NCBI GenBank assembly: GCA_014801525.1
Contig: JAAVEB010000002.1
Coordinates: forward strand, 17,621-81,620
DNA: 64,000 bases
DNA from: Bacteroides sp.
Lineage (GTDB): Bacteria > Bacteroidota > Bacteroidia > Bacteroidales > Muribaculaceae
Reading direction: 5' to 3'
Both the position numbers and the translations under genes were made by a program. Below the pieces are notes generated by a model. That model saw only the letters and a list, made by a program, of their open reading frames with translations, did no database searches and was not told the DNA's origin. Below are positions 25,054-34,969 of this stretch, piece by piece. The stretch's first letter is position 1. Every line of letters starts with the position of its first letter.

Positions 25054-25503
25054 ATGAGAAAACTAATTTCATTCCTGGCAATCGTGGCAATGGTTTCTTT
25101 TATCGGCTGCAACTCAACATCGACCAAGCAGAGCGCCGAACAATCAGCATGGGAAGAAGCATTCGCGCAAGGAGAGCCCATAGTGCTCGCTCCTAACGAC
25201 ACTATCGAATTCGGAGTTCCGCAACCCGAACCCATAGTGGTTGATTTTTGGGCGGAATGGTGCCCGCCATGTCGTGAATTTTCACCGATATTTCATAAGG
25301 TAGCCAAGCAATACAAAGGCGCGGTTCGATTCATCTCGATAAATGTTGATTCGTGCCCGGGCATAGCAAAAGAATATGGCGTGGGGTCAATTCCGACCGT
25401 GCTTATCGTGAGCAAGGAAGGCACCATCAACCGCAATGTGGGATTCATGACCGAGAATCAGCTTGTTGAATCAATCGAAGCCGTGATGCCTGAGAAAAAA
25501 TAA
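25054..25503 (+). CDS. Thioredoxin-fold lipoprotein
   Basis: 149 residues. A lipoprotein signal ends in FIGC (Cys19), so the domain is anchored at a membrane facing the periplasm. The thioredoxin domain has the active site WCPPC, preceded by VVDFWAEW, and the cis-proline loop SIPTVLIV. The proline pair in the active site (C-P-P-C) is common in TlpA/ResA-like periplasmic proteins, suggesting reduction of disulfides rather than their formation. It ends eight bases from the convergent Ntn hydrolase gene. Its electron donor could be the DsbD homologue encoded at 47684-49681; this is inference. Confidence 0.88.
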   Translation: MRKLISFLAIVAMVSFIGCNSTSTKQSAEQSAWEEAFAQGEPIVLAPNDTIEFGVPQPEPIVVDFWAEWCPPCREFSPIFHKVAKQYKGAVRFISINVDSCPGIAKEYGVGSIPTVLIVSKEGTINRNVGFMTENQLVESIEAVMPEKK

Positions 25504-25511
25504 CCGGTAGA

Positions 25512-26561
25512 TTATTTCAAATCTGAACCGCCAAGGCTTTTATGGCGGAACAATTCATTATAATGCCGCAAGCGGGAGACATTTATATAATGGCTTCCGC
25601 TTCCGCGTTTAATGGAAAACACTTCAGCCTTGCGGCGATTGACCTCATCGCAAAATTCACTCCGCCAAGTTTTTGAGTCAGGTTGCATATCAGCCGGAAC
25701 AGAGTTGACAGTGACTTCCCTCGTGTAAGAACATGGAGGATAGCCCAGCGCGGTCCACATCACCGGCTTGCCATCGGCGTCATAACCGATAGCAACCGAC
25801 GCGCTCGTTGACCGTCGGGGAATAAAATCCTGGTCGATGATCCACTCTCCCCCATCCTCAAGCATATCCTTGCCGAGAAGCGAATGATAGAAACTGCGCG
25901 ACAACCCGTCGGTAAAGACATATGGTGTGATTTTCTCGCCCGATTCAAGATAAGGCATCAGCAACTGTCGCGCCGTTTCCTCTCTTATATATCCGAATCC
26001 GGCATCGGCTTCGCCTGAATAAGAATAGTTAGTGCGAAGGATTATCCCGCCACTTTCGTGGGCAAGATCATATTTTTTCCATGTATAATCGTCAGTTTCA
26101 AAATAAGCTCCGGCTCCGGCGGCATCAATAACTCCAAAATTAGCCTGGACCCCGAGAGGCTTAGGCAAATCTGACAACAGTTGTTCAAAATCAGCCACTG
26201 TATGACACCGCCGTAAAGCTTCCGACATAACCGCCCCTTCGCGGTCTTTGTACACAGCAGTATCAGGAGCGAGATTATAAGAAGCGGTGTTCATTATGGC
26301 AAATCCCGCTTCATTCACCCCTATCCACGCATCGGCAAGCAACGAATCACCGGCATTAAACAGCGCCACATATTCAATATCTCCCGGATTCGACGGCTTA
26401 ACCGTCGCAACGAAATTGTCCTCGAAATCAGTATCACGGTTTTTCCACAATATAGGAGTCCCGCTCTTTGTCAGCCTGCCGCTGACGATTGCAGAAGTAC
26501 AGGCGTCGACAGCAATAATCCCCGCCAAAAACGTCAATATGACAAACACAATTTTTTTCAT
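25512..26561 (-). CDS. Exported Ntn-hydrolase (linear amide C-N hydrolase / acyltransferase-like)
   Basis: 349 residues. The first 20 are a signal peptide (core VFVILTFLAGIIA) ending VDA, and the next residue is Cys21 in CTSAIVSG. In this superfamily a cysteine exposed at the mature N-terminus is the nucleophile, here apparently exposed by signal-peptide cleavage. Further matches are the arginine-aspartate in WKNRDT, the WIGVNEAGFAIMNT strand and the RTNYS segment. Such enzymes cleave linear amides, as in acyl-CoA:6-APA acyltransferase or bile-salt hydrolase relatives; the substrate here is unknown. VDAC is not a good lipobox, so a lipoprotein is less likely. The gene is convergent with the thioredoxin gene. 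Confidence 0.82.
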   Translation of the reverse strand: MKKIVFVILTFLAGIIAVDACTSAIVSGRLTKSGTPILWKNRDTDFEDNFVATVKPSNPGDIEYVALFNAGDSLLADAWIGVNEAGFAIMNTASYNLAPDTAVYKDREGAVMSEALRRCHTVADFEQLLSDLPKPLGVQANFGVIDAAGAGAYFETDDYTWKKYDLAHESGGIILRTNYSYSGEADAGFGYIREETARQLLMPYLESGEKITPYVFTDGLSRSFYHSLLGKDMLEDGGEWIIDQDFIPRRSTSASVAIGYDADGKPVMWTALGYPPCSYTREVTVNSVPADMQPDSKTWRSEFCDEVNRRKAEVFSIKRGSGSHYINVSRLRHYNELFRHKSLGGSDLK

Positions 26562-26566
26562 ACTTG

Positions 26567-26574
26567 CAAATATA
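26567..26574 (-). promoter_or_regulatory. -7 box of the Ntn-hydrolase gene, directly before the start codon
   Basis: On the minus strand the bases read TATATTTG, ending five bases before the ATG at 26561. The transcript is expected to be leaderless or nearly so. Confidence 0.6.
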
Positions 26575-26691
26575 GCATATTAGTGCAACATCACGAACAG
26601 TTCATCAACCAAAATTATCTCGGTTCTTTGGCATAACACATCCTATCGTCTTTGAATTGCAACTTTTTAGGACTCATACGGAACTTTTTAG

Positions 26692-26699
26692 TATCTTTG
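26692..26699 (+). promoter_or_regulatory. prmA -7 box
   Basis: TATCTTTG. Start near 26706, about 20 bases before the ATG at 26727. The 165 bases between the divergent Ntn-hydrolase and prmA genes hold these two boxes and nothing else recognised. Confidence 0.6.
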
Positions 26700-26726
26700 T
26701 GCGACTAATAGAAAAAAGAAAAATCA

Positions 26727-27575
26727 ATGAATGACTATATCGAAGCGCGTTTTACGGTAACGCCATGTGATGAAACCGCCACTGACGTGCTTGCCGCATT
26801 ACTTTGCGAAAAAGGATATGAGAGTTTTGTGCCCGACGAAACAGGACTGACGGCATACGTGAAAAAGGAACTTTTCGACGCCGACATATTCAAAGAGGTT
26901 GTCAATGACTTCCCGATGGAGAGTGTCATCGATGTCAAGTGGACTACTGTCGAGGGGCGCGACTGGAACTCGGAGTGGGAGAAGAATTATTTCCAACCCA
27001 TTATCGTGGATAATCTTTGCGTGATTCACAGTTCATTCCACAAGGATATTCCGGAAATGCCCTATGATATCGTTATCGATCCAAAGATGGCTTTCGGAAC
27101 AGGTCATCACCAAACTACGTCACTCATCATTCGTCAGCTCCTGAAAATGCCGCTTGAGGGGAAATCTGTGATCGACATGGGCACCGGCACCGGCATTCTC
27201 GCCATCCTTTCAGCCATGCGCGGAGCAACTCCGGTCAACGCTATTGAAATCGACGCATTCGCCCATGTGAACGCCGTGGAAAATGTGAAAATCAACCGCC
27301 ATCCGGAAATAAACGTCATCCTTGGCGACGCTTCAGCCCTTGAATCGCTTCAGCCCGCCGATGTGTTCATCGCCAACATAAACCGCAACATAATTACCGC
27401 CGACATCAAATTCTATTCATCAAAACTCCGAAAGGGGGGCTTGATGTTGCTGAGCGGATTTTACGAGCATGACATTCCGGTAGTGGCCGCCGAAGCGGCA
27501 AAACACGGACTCGTAGAAACAGCCCACACGACGTGTGACAACTGGACCTGTCTTCAGTTGATAAAAGAATCTTAA
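26727..27575 (+). CDS. prmA: Ribosomal protein L11 methyltransferase
   Basis: Trimethylates lysines and the N-terminus of ribosomal protein L11 in the cytoplasm. 282 residues. An N-terminal substrate-recognition domain (about residues 1-100) is followed by the SAM-binding Rossmann fold: PKMAFGTGHHQTT, the GxGxG motif in DMGTGTGILAI, the acidic EIDAFA at strand 2, and the catalytic NINRNI in place of NPPY. All fit PrmA. It is followed by a 22-base gap and the ABC transporter genes on the same strand, so read-through is possible. Confidence 0.94.
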   Translation: MNDYIEARFTVTPCDETATDVLAALLCEKGYESFVPDETGLTAYVKKELFDADIFKEVVNDFPMESVIDVKWTTVEGRDWNSEWEKNYFQPIIVDNLCVIHSSFHKDIPEMPYDIVIDPKMAFGTGHHQTTSLIIRQLLKMPLEGKSVIDMGTGTGILAILSAMRGATPVNAIEIDAFAHVNAVENVKINRHPEINVILGDASALESLQPADVFIANINRNIITADIKFYSSKLRKGGLMLLSGFYEHDIPVVAAEAAKHGLVETAHTTCDNWTCLQLIKES

Positions 27576-27597
27576 TCCCATTAACTTTTTACTGAGA

Positions 27598-28512
27598 ATG
27601 GAAATAATAACTGTAAATGACGTGGTAAAGGATTATTCGGGACACCGACCCCTTGACCACGTGAATTTGAATATCGACGAAGGGTGCGTCTACGGGCTCC
27701 TGGGTCCCAACGGAGCCGGGAAAACATCCCTTATCCGCATACTCAACCAAATCACTCGCCCCGACTCGGGAGAAGTGCTCCTCAACGGGAAACCGATGAC
27801 TCAGGAAGATGTCATGCACATAGGTTATCTTCCCGAAGAACGCGGACTTTACAAGAAAATGAAAGTGCTCGACCACATAATGTTTCTGGGCAGACTGAAA
27901 GGGATGTCAAAAAACGACGCGCGCAAAGCAGCCGAAGAGTGGCTTGAACGCATGGATCTGTCGGAATGGAGCAACAAAAAAATCGAGGCGTTGTCAAAAG
28001 GTATGGCTCAGAAAGTCCAGTTTATTTCTACCGTTGTCCACAATCCTAAACTTCTTATATTCGACGAGCCATTCTCCGGATTCGACCCGGTCAACACCGA
28101 GCAATTAAAAAAAGAGATTCTTCGACTTAATCAAAACGGCTCGACAATCCTGTTCTCGACCCACAACATGGCGTCGGTCGAAGAGGTGTGTGACAAGTTC
28201 TCGCTTATAAACAATTCCAAAGTCGTCCTTCAAGGAAATGTCAACGAAATACGCCGCAAATTTGCGAAGCATCTTTACCGCATACATATCGCCGAACCGG
28301 TTTTAGCTCCCGACGACTCGCTGTTTACAATCGAGTCAGTGAAACCTCACCAGCTTGGCGGCTGCAACGCCACTATCAAACTCAATCCGGGCGTTGAAAT
28401 AAGACATGCCATCGAATCGCTCAACAGGACCTATAATCTCATGGGCTTTGAAGAGATTCTCCCATCAATGCACGAAATATTCATCGAAACAGTTACAGGC
28501 AAAAATGAATAA
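27598..28512 (+). CDS. ABC exporter ATP-binding protein (NatA-like)
   Basis: 304 residues. Motifs in order: Walker A GPNGAGKTS, Q-loop in YLPEERGLY, the signature LSKGMAQKVQF (LSGGQ variant), Walker B LLIFDEPFSGFDP and the switch histidine in STHN. The C-terminal 80 residues are an extension typical of NatA/DUF4162-type ATPases that pair with ABC-2 permeases. Its 3' end overlaps the permease gene by eight bases, so the two form one exporter in the inner membrane. NatAB in Bacillus exports sodium; substrate here is not known. Confidence 0.93.
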   Translation: MEIITVNDVVKDYSGHRPLDHVNLNIDEGCVYGLLGPNGAGKTSLIRILNQITRPDSGEVLLNGKPMTQEDVMHIGYLPEERGLYKKMKVLDHIMFLGRLKGMSKNDARKAAEEWLERMDLSEWSNKKIEALSKGMAQKVQFISTVVHNPKLLIFDEPFSGFDPVNTEQLKKEILRLNQNGSTILFSTHNMASVEEVCDKFSLINNSKVVLQGNVNEIRRKFAKHLYRIHIAEPVLAPDDSLFTIESVKPHQLGGCNATIKLNPGVEIRHAIESLNRTYNLMGFEEILPSMHEIFIETVTGKNE

Positions 28513-29809
28513 AGACAGATTATTTATCATCATACAGCGTGAATACAAGGCGATTGTAGCTAAAAAATCATTCATCATCGTCACGCTTCTCGCTCCGGTT
28601 CTTATGATAGGACTCATGTGCATTCCGGCATTGCTGATGAACATAAACAGTTCCGACGCGCGCCAAATCGCTATTGTCGACCTGTCGGGAAAATACGGAA
28701 AGGAATTCAAGAACACTGACGAGTACAGTTTCAGCATCCTTGAAAATGTTCCCACCGAAAAAATAAAGCAGGAATACAAAGATTCCGACGGCGGAATATA
28801 CGCTATCCTGGTTATCCCGGCAAATGTCGAAACGACGAAACAGGTCAACATCTACTCGGACAATCCCGTGAAGATTTCCCTTAATGAAGAGATTGAAGAT
28901 GTGCTCAACAAAAGTCTTTCCGAAGCAAAAATAAGTTCCTACGATATCCCCGGGCTTTCAGAAATAATTGAAAACAGCCGCATATCGGTGTCAGTAAAGA
29001 GCCACACCTGGGACGATGACGGAGAGAACGTGTCATCAAGCACACTGTCGATGATTATAGGGATGGGGCTTGCCATGCTCACCTATATGTTCGTCCTCAT
29101 ATATGGCGCTATGATCATGAGTTCGGTTGTGGAAGACAAGACCAACCGCATTGTCGAGGTTATCGTCAGTTCATGCCGCCCGTTGGAACTTATGCTTGGA
29201 AAAATCATCAGCATAGCTCTGGTGGGGCTGACCCAAATCGCTGTGTGGGCTGTATTTACCGGCATAGGACTGTTTGCCATATCGGCGCTGGGAATCGCAT
29301 CCACATCTCCTGATGCCGCCGCACAGCTTCAGGGCGACATGTCGCAACTTCCCCTCTCGGAAGGTGAAGAAATAGTCCAGGCAATTCTTGGAGTAGACTG
29401 GATAAAGATTCTTGCAATATTTGTCCTCTATTTTATCGGCGGCTATCTTCTATATGCAGCCCTGTTTGCCGGCTTCGGATCGGCAGTTGACCAGCAAAGC
29501 GACGCCAATCAATTCATGACCCCGGTAATGATGATCATTATTCTGGCGCTCCTCATCGGCGAAGGCTGCATGCAGGACCCCGACGGCACTCTCGGAGTAG
29601 TCTGCTCATTCATTCCCTTTACTTCGCCAATTGTAATGATGATAAGACTCCCGTATGAGGTTCCTGCGTGGGAGATCGCAGTAAGCATTCTGCTCCTTTA
29701 CGGAACGGCGCTGCTGTTGACATTCTTCGCTTCCCGCATCTATCGCACAGGCATCCTGATGTATGGGCGGAAAGTTACATTCAAAGAACTACTAAAATGG
29801 GCTCGTTAA
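28505..29809 (+). CDS. ABC exporter permease (ABC-2/NatB-like)
   Basis: 434 residues from the ATG at 28505, which overlaps the ATPase stop. A reading starting at 28406 is out of frame with a conserved gene and lacks the typical start. The N-terminus INKDRLFIIIQREYKAIVAKKSFIIVT-type opening (here MNKDRLFIIIQREY) leads to the first helix, then a large periplasmic domain of about 150 residues, then five or six helices, with EDKTNRIVEVIVSS as the cytoplasmic coupling segment characteristic of NatB. It forms the export channel with the preceding ATPase and ends at a bidirectional terminator. Confidence 0.92.
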   Translation: MNKDRLFIIIQREYKAIVAKKSFIIVTLLAPVLMIGLMCIPALLMNINSSDARQIAIVDLSGKYGKEFKNTDEYSFSILENVPTEKIKQEYKDSDGGIYAILVIPANVETTKQVNIYSDNPVKISLNEEIEDVLNKSLSEAKISSYDIPGLSEIIENSRISVSVKSHTWDDDGENVSSSTLSMIIGMGLAMLTYMFVLIYGAMIMSSVVEDKTNRIVEVIVSSCRPLELMLGKIISIALVGLTQIAVWAVFTGIGLFAISALGIASTSPDAAAQLQGDMSQLPLSEGEEIVQAILGVDWIKILAIFVLYFIGGYLLYAALFAGFGSAVDQQSDANQFMTPVMMIIILALLIGEGCMQDPDGTLGVVCSFIPFTSPIVMMIRLPYEVPAWEIAVSILLLYGTALLLTFFASRIYRTGILMYGRKVTFKELLKWAR

Positions 29810-29825
29810 TCGAGCCCATTTTTTT
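29794..29825. terminator. Bidirectional terminator containing the permease stop codon
   Basis: A 12-bp stem (29794-29805 with 29811-29822) has the permease TAA in its loop region and is followed by a T run on the plus strand; the complementary A-run before the stem gives T residues on the minus strand. It can end both the ABC operon and the convergent esterase gene. Confidence 0.8.
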
Positions 29826-29843
29826 ATCGCCGCCGGCAATCTT

Positions 29844-31733
29844 TTACCGTCCACCCGAAACCACTATGTTTCGAATAACGGCTTGAGCGGGACGATTTAC
29901 ATCCTTCAGCCTCAATGTAAGCAGATGGGGAAAGTCACCGTCAAGTTCATCTTCAAGAATATGAAGCCACGGGATATAGAGGTTGTGGCTCCATGCCGTA
30001 TAAGTGTCTATCGATTTCCACTGCCCGTCGTCAATTTTATATTCAAGAATTCCTGACCGCGGACCGCAAGCCATGAACAAACCGATAGCCTTACCCGTGA
30101 ACGGCACGGTCAGAGTCGCTCCCGGTTGAGTAGTGTGAAGCATCGGCACGTTGACAAATCCGGGGCGTGTCTTAGCCTCGTCATCAGGCTGCCATAACTC
30201 CGAGACAGTCCACCCTGATTTTATGTCCACCTTGTTCATGTCAAGATATTTTCCGTCGACATAGCTGAAGGGATCAAGCGCTCGGGGCATTTCATGGGCA
30301 GTCAGGACTTCCTCCTCTCCAATCATCATATTGTCAAAAAGCTTATTTATCGCCGCTGCATAAAACTTATGACCAAACCATGAAGGATGAATCCCGCCAA
30401 ATGTTTCCCATGAAAATTGACCGGAATTGATTCTACCGGCAACTTCGGCCGCGCAATCTATCGACGGAATAAGATAATGATTTGCCACTCGTTCATGATT
30501 CATTATCACGTCGGGCTCCTGCCCCTTGGCAAACATATTGATGAAATCATTGTGAATGAAATGCAGCATCACGATGTCCATGAGGCTGTCGGATTCAAGA
30601 GCGTGACGCACCACGCCCTCCATGCCTCTCACCTGCTTTTCCGCATTGAAACCGTTTCCATGATCATTGACAGCAGCCTCGACAAACATCAAGTCAATCG
30701 GTCCGGCGGAAAGAACGTCGTCCACAATGCGAAACGCATGAGGAGTCGTCCCTGCCGAAGGCAATCCCTGCTCCACAAATTCAAATTCAGTATAGGGGAA
30801 CCGCTGCTGCAATTGCTCTTTAATCATATCACGCCAACCTTTCATGTGGGTGATAGATCCACCGAAAAAAGCGACGCGCCCTTTCTTTTCCTTTTCAAAC
30901 TTCACAAACGAGTTATGAAGCGAACCACGCAGATTATATTTCTGAAACGATTCGAATTCAGGAGTGTGACTGACAACGAAATCAACTATCGCCTCAGGGT
31001 TTTCAAGCCCGTGGGGATGATGGTCAGCACCCGGTTTGATTATGATTCTCACCGGTCCTCCCAGTTTCACATATTCATCTCGCAGCAACTTCATGTTATT
31101 GTCAAAAGGCACCACTCTGTCAGAGTCGCCACACACTGCAAGAATAGGCACTTTATGCTCGGCAAGCCCTGAAAGGTTTCTTATCGGATTGCCAGTAAAA
31201 GACTCGGGCGACGCATCTTCAATATTCCACAGCGAAAGAAAATCAGCCCACTCCTTTTTCCTGTCTTTGCCCGGCCAGCTGAATATGTCGCAAACAGGAT
31301 TGTCAAGATAGAGCGAAGCCACCTTGTCGGGATTTTCAGCAGCCCATCGCAACGCATAGTATCCGCCTCGGCTCAATCCCTCAAGCGTAACCTTGGGAGA
31401 AAAACCGAATGTCGACACCATGTGATTATAAAAATCGGTACCCGCCTTTATTGATGCCGGACTTCCATAGTCGTGAGTAAGGTCATAAAACACCACATGA
31501 AAACCTTCTTTCAACAATGCCTCGTCGGCATTGGCAAACGCTCCGAAAAATGCCGGACGCCATATCCACGGTTTTCCGTCGAGAGCCTTTTCAGGAGCAA
31601 CGACTGTTGCCTTGCGCCCATTATAATTGAAATCACGTCGATCATAGCCGTTCCACTCGCTTCGTGTTTCCGAATAAGCCGGATTAAATGTCCACAGCAG
31701 ACAAAACAATAAGAATAATTTCAGTACTTTCAT
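29844..31733 (-). CDS. Secreted two-domain esterase: alpha/beta hydrolase fused to an SGNH hydrolase
   Basis: 629 residues with a signal peptide ending near AYS (residue 21). The N-terminal half is an alpha/beta hydrolase: nucleophile elbow GLSRGGY, acid in CGDSDRVVP, histidines in GADHHPHG. The second half is an SGNH/GDSL hydrolase: block I GGSITHMKG (catalytic serine in GGSIT), block III region VEAAVNDHG, and block V G-x-H-PSW with the catalytic histidine. The last 140 residues are a beta-rich tail. Both domains look catalytically intact, so one polypeptide could remove two kinds of ester groups, for example acetyl or feruloyl groups from a plant glycan. Substrate is inferred only. Confidence 0.82.
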   Translation of the reverse strand: MKVLKLFLLFCLLWTFNPAYSETRSEWNGYDRRDFNYNGRKATVVAPEKALDGKPWIWRPAFFGAFANADEALLKEGFHVVFYDLTHDYGSPASIKAGTDFYNHMVSTFGFSPKVTLEGLSRGGYYALRWAAENPDKVASLYLDNPVCDIFSWPGKDRKKEWADFLSLWNIEDASPESFTGNPIRNLSGLAEHKVPILAVCGDSDRVVPFDNNMKLLRDEYVKLGGPVRIIIKPGADHHPHGLENPEAIVDFVVSHTPEFESFQKYNLRGSLHNSFVKFEKEKKGRVAFFGGSITHMKGWRDMIKEQLQQRFPYTEFEFVEQGLPSAGTTPHAFRIVDDVLSAGPIDLMFVEAAVNDHGNGFNAEKQVRGMEGVVRHALESDSLMDIVMLHFIHNDFINMFAKGQEPDVIMNHERVANHYLIPSIDCAAEVAGRINSGQFSWETFGGIHPSWFGHKFYAAAINKLFDNMMIGEEEVLTAHEMPRALDPFSYVDGKYLDMNKVDIKSGWTVSELWQPDDEAKTRPGFVNVPMLHTTQPGATLTVPFTGKAIGLFMACGPRSGILEYKIDDGQWKSIDTYTAWSHNLYIPWLHILEDELDGDFPHLLTLRLKDVNRPAQAVIRNIVVSGGR

Positions 31734-31758
31734 GTAGCAGTAGTCAATTTTAGTTTCT

Positions 31759-31789
31759 CAAAATTAATACTCTAATTTTCCAATCAATT
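31759..31789 (-). promoter_or_regulatory. Promoter of the double-esterase gene
   Basis: On the minus strand ATTG (31786-31789), 19 bases, then TAATTTTG (31759-31766). Start near 31752, about 20 bases before the ATG at 31733. Confidence 0.6.
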
Positions 31790-31966
31790 TCAATCCCATC
31801 CCAATTCTTATGAATTATGTACAGGGAAGGCATATTATGGCGGAAATAGCGTCGATTTTATCAAGCAAAGTTGACAACATTACGACTAAACGCATATTTT
31901 GAATTTCAATTTCACGACTTTTCCCGCTTCATTAATTACGAAATATTACAATTAAACCTCAATTCG

Positions 31967-31998
31967 CTTGATTATGTCGTCAAATCGTAGTAATTTTG
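31967..31998 (+). promoter_or_regulatory. Promoter of the leucine operon
   Basis: CTTG at 31967-31970, a 20-base spacer and TAATTTTG at 31991-31998. Start near 32005, so the leader is about 30 bases with no room for an attenuator or leader peptide. The 230 bases to the left, up to the esterase promoter, are A/T-rich with nothing else recognised. Confidence 0.75.
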
Positions 31999-32034
31999 CA
32001 GCCTATTCTGAAAATAAGAAAACATTCACATAAT

Positions 32035-33531
32035 ATGAGCGACAGATTATACATTTTTGACACCACTTTACGCGATGGCGAGCAGGTGCCCGGATGCCAG
32101 CTCAACACCGTTGAAAAGATTGAGGTTGCCAAAGCTCTGGAAGAATTGGGAGTCGACGTGATCGAAGCCGGATTTCCGGTTTCAAGCCCCGGAGACTTCA
32201 ACTCGGTAGTTGAAATATCAAAAGCCGTCACCTGGCCTACTATATGCGCGCTGACCCGTGCCGTAGAAAACGATATCCGCGTAGCCGCCGACGCGCTTAA
32301 ATACGCAAAACGGAAACGCATCCACACCGGAATCGGAACTTCAGACTATCATATAAAATATAAGTTCAACTCCTCGCGCGAGGAGATTCTCGAACGCGCG
32401 ATCGCATGTGTCAAATATGCCAAGCGCTTTGTCGAGGATGTCCAGTTCTATGCCGAGGATGCGGGAAGAACCGACAACGAGTATCTTGCCCGAGTGGTCG
32501 AGGCGGTTGTAAAAGCGGGAGCCACGGTGGTGAATATCCCTGACACGACCGGCTACTGCCTGCCCTCGGAATTTGGCGAGAAGATCAAATATCTGATGGA
32601 GCATGTGGACGGAATCCATAACGTGACCATAGCAACCCACTGTCATAACGACCTCGGAATGGCTACGGCAAACACCATGTCGGGAGTCATGAACGGCGCC
32701 CGCCAGGCTGAAGTGACAATCAACGGTATAGGCGAACGCGCCGGCAACACTTCTCTTGAAGAGGTGGCGATGATATGCAAATCCCATCGGGAGCTTGACA
32801 TCACGACCAATATAAACACCACCAAGATATATGGCATAAGCCGCATGGTGTCAAGCCTCATGAATATGCCGGTGCAGCCTAATAAAGCGATTGTGGGCCG
32901 AAATGCATTCGCCCATAGTTCAGGCATACACCAGGACGGAGTGCTTAAGAACCGTGAAAGTTATGAAATCATCGACCCGAAAGATGTGGGCGTCGACGAG
33001 AACTCGATTGTGCTCACCGCCCGCTCGGGACGCGCGGCGCTCAAGCATCGCCTCCACGTGCTTGGTATTGACCTCTCGAAAGAGGCGCTTGATAAAGCTT
33101 ACGAAGGGTTCCTTCGCCTTGCCGACAAAAAGAAAGAGATCAACGACGACGATGTGCTGCTGCTCGCAGGAGAACACCACAAGGCTTCCCACCGACTCAA
33201 GCTGGACTTCCTTCAGGTCACAGCCGGCGTCGGCATCCAGTCAGTCGCATCAGTGGGTCTCGACATTGCCGGCGAAAAATTTGAAGCGTGTGCCTCGGGC
33301 AACGGACCTGTCGATGCCGCAATCTCGGCAATCAAGCAAATCATTCGCAGAAAGATGCAGGTTAAGGAATTCCTTATCCAGGCAATAAACAAGGGTAGCA
33401 ACGACATCGGTAAAGTTCACATGACGGTAGAACACGACGGCGTAAGCTACTATGGCTTCTCGGCAAATACCGATATCGTCGCAGCAAGCGCGGAAGCCTA
33501 TATTGACGCAATCAACAAATTTGTCCACTAA
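32035..33531 (+). CDS. leuA: 2-isopropylmalate synthase
   Basis: Condenses acetyl-CoA with 2-oxoisovalerate, the first step of leucine synthesis, in the cytoplasm. 498 residues from the ATG at 32035; a TTG at 31996 falls inside the -7 box and is rejected. The catalytic TIM barrel shows [13 protein letters not shown], the metal ligands in [10 protein letters not shown], and [15 protein letters not shown]; the [11 protein letters not shown] motif follows and the C-terminal regulatory domain (about residues 370-498) binds leucine for feedback inhibition. First gene of the leu operon; leuC starts 15 bases later. Confidence 0.96.
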   Translation: MSDRLYIFDTTLRDGEQVPGCQLNTVEKIEVAKALEELGVDVIEAGFPVSSPGDFNSVVEISKAVTWPTICALTRAVENDIRVAADALKYAKRKRIHTGIGTSDYHIKYKFNSSREEILERAIACVKYAKRFVEDVQFYAEDAGRTDNEYLARVVEAVVKAGATVVNIPDTTGYCLPSEFGEKIKYLMEHVDGIHNVTIATHCHNDLGMATANTMSGVMNGARQAEVTINGIGERAGNTSLEEVAMICKSHRELDITTNINTTKIYGISRMVSSLMNMPVQPNKAIVGRNAFAHSSGIHQDGVLKNRESYEIIDPKDVGVDENSIVLTARSGRAALKHRLHVLGIDLSKEALDKAYEGFLRLADKKKEINDDDVLLLAGEHHKASHRLKLDFLQVTAGVGIQSVASVGLDIAGEKFEACASGNGPVDAAISAIKQIIRRKMQVKEFLIQAINKGSNDIGKVHMTVEHDGVSYYGFSANTDIVAASAEAYIDAINKFVH

Positions 33532-33546
33532 TCAAATCGAACCATA

Positions 33547-34941
33547 ATGGCAAATACATTATTTGACAAAATCTGGGACTCACACGTGGTAAATCTCATC
33601 GAAGGAGGACCCTCTCAATTATATATCGATCGCCACTACTGTCATGAAGTGACAAGTCCGCAAGCATTTGACGGACTCCGCCAGAGAGGACTGCAAGTGT
33701 TCCGCAAGGATAAAACCATCTGTTCTCCCGACCACAATATCCCCACCAAGAACCAGGAATTGCCGATAGCTGACCCGGTGTCAAGAAATCAAGTAGAGAC
33801 ATTGACGCGCAACGCCAACGAGTTCGGGCTCACTCTCTTCGGTCTCGGGCATAAAAAGAACGGAATCATCCATGTGATCGGTCCGGAAAACGGATTGACA
33901 TTACCGGGACAGACAATCGTGTGTGGCGACAGCCACACATCAACCCACGGAGCGTTTGGAGCAGTGGCTTTCGGAATCGGAACTTCGGAAGTTGAGATGG
34001 TGCTTGCATCGCAATGCATCCTTCAGCCCAAGCCCAAGACGATGAGAATAAACGTCAACGGCAAACTGCGCCCCGGAGTGACAGCAAAAGACATCGCCCT
34101 TTACATCATTGCTAAAATGACTACCGGCGGCGCCACAGGATATTTTGTGGAATATGCCGGCGACACCATACGCAACCTTTCGATGGAAGAGCGCATGACC
34201 GTGTGCAACCTCTCAATCGAAATGGGAGCGCGCGGAGGCATGATAGCTCCCGATGAAACTACTTTTGCTTATGTGGAAGGTCGCGAATATGCGCCCAAAG
34301 GCGCGGAATGGGACAAAGCGCTTGCTTATTGGAAAACGCTGAAAAGCGACGATGACGCAGTATTTGACAAAGAAATAAACTTTGACGCTGCCGATATCGA
34401 ACCGCGCATCACATTCGGAACCAATCCCGGAATGGGAATAGGCATCAGCGAAGCGATTCCAGCTCCCGACCCCAACGACGAAGCAGGCAAAATTTCTTAC
34501 AACAAGTCGCTTGAATACATGGGATTCTCAGTAGGTGAAAAACTCGAAGGTCATCCCATCGACTACGTTTTCCTTGGAAGCTGCACCAATGGCAGAATCG
34601 AGGATTTCCGAGCATTCGCATCTATAGTGAAGGGAAAGAAGAAAGCCGACAATGTAACCGCATGGCTCGTTCCGGGCTCATGGATGGTAGATGAGCAAAT
34701 CAAGGCTGAGGGCATTGACAAGATTCTCGCCGACGCAGGATTTGAGCTTCGCCAACCGGGATGTTCGGCTTGTCTTGCCATGAATGAAGACAAGATTCCC
34801 GCCGGCAAACTTGCCGTGTCGACCTCCAACCGCAATTTCGAGGGACGACAGGGTCCCGGAGCACGCACCATTCTTGCCGGTCCGCTCGTTGCAGCAGCAT
34901 CGGCAATCACCGGCAAACTTACCGACCCGAGAAAGCTGTAA
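33547..34941 (+). CDS. leuC: 3-isopropylmalate dehydratase large subunit
   Basis: With LeuD isomerises 2- to 3-isopropylmalate through dehydration. 464 residues of the aconitase family. The [4Fe-4S] cluster is held by Cys346 (GSCTNGR), Cys406 and Cys409 (GCSAC); other matches are [14 protein letters not shown] and the NRNFEGRQG substrate-binding segment. Length and order match the bacterial two-subunit enzyme. Lies 28 bases before leuD in the same operon. Confidence 0.97.
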   Translation: MANTLFDKIWDSHVVNLIEGGPSQLYIDRHYCHEVTSPQAFDGLRQRGLQVFRKDKTICSPDHNIPTKNQELPIADPVSRNQVETLTRNANEFGLTLFGLGHKKNGIIHVIGPENGLTLPGQTIVCGDSHTSTHGAFGAVAFGIGTSEVEMVLASQCILQPKPKTMRINVNGKLRPGVTAKDIALYIIAKMTTGGATGYFVEYAGDTIRNLSMEERMTVCNLSIEMGARGGMIAPDETTFAYVEGREYAPKGAEWDKALAYWKTLKSDDDAVFDKEINFDAADIEPRITFGTNPGMGIGISEAIPAPDPNDEAGKISYNKSLEYMGFSVGEKLEGHPIDYVFLGSCTNGRIEDFRAFASIVKGKKKADNVTAWLVPGSWMVDEQIKAEGIDKILADAGFELRQPGCSACLAMNEDKIPAGKLAVSTSNRNFEGRQGPGARTILAGPLVAAASAITGKLTDPRKL

Positions 34942-34969
34942 AATTCCGTAATGTAAAAACGAATCCACG

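Noticed and set aside
31996-32034. TTG start for leuA
   Set aside because: The codon is inside the TAATTTTG promoter box.
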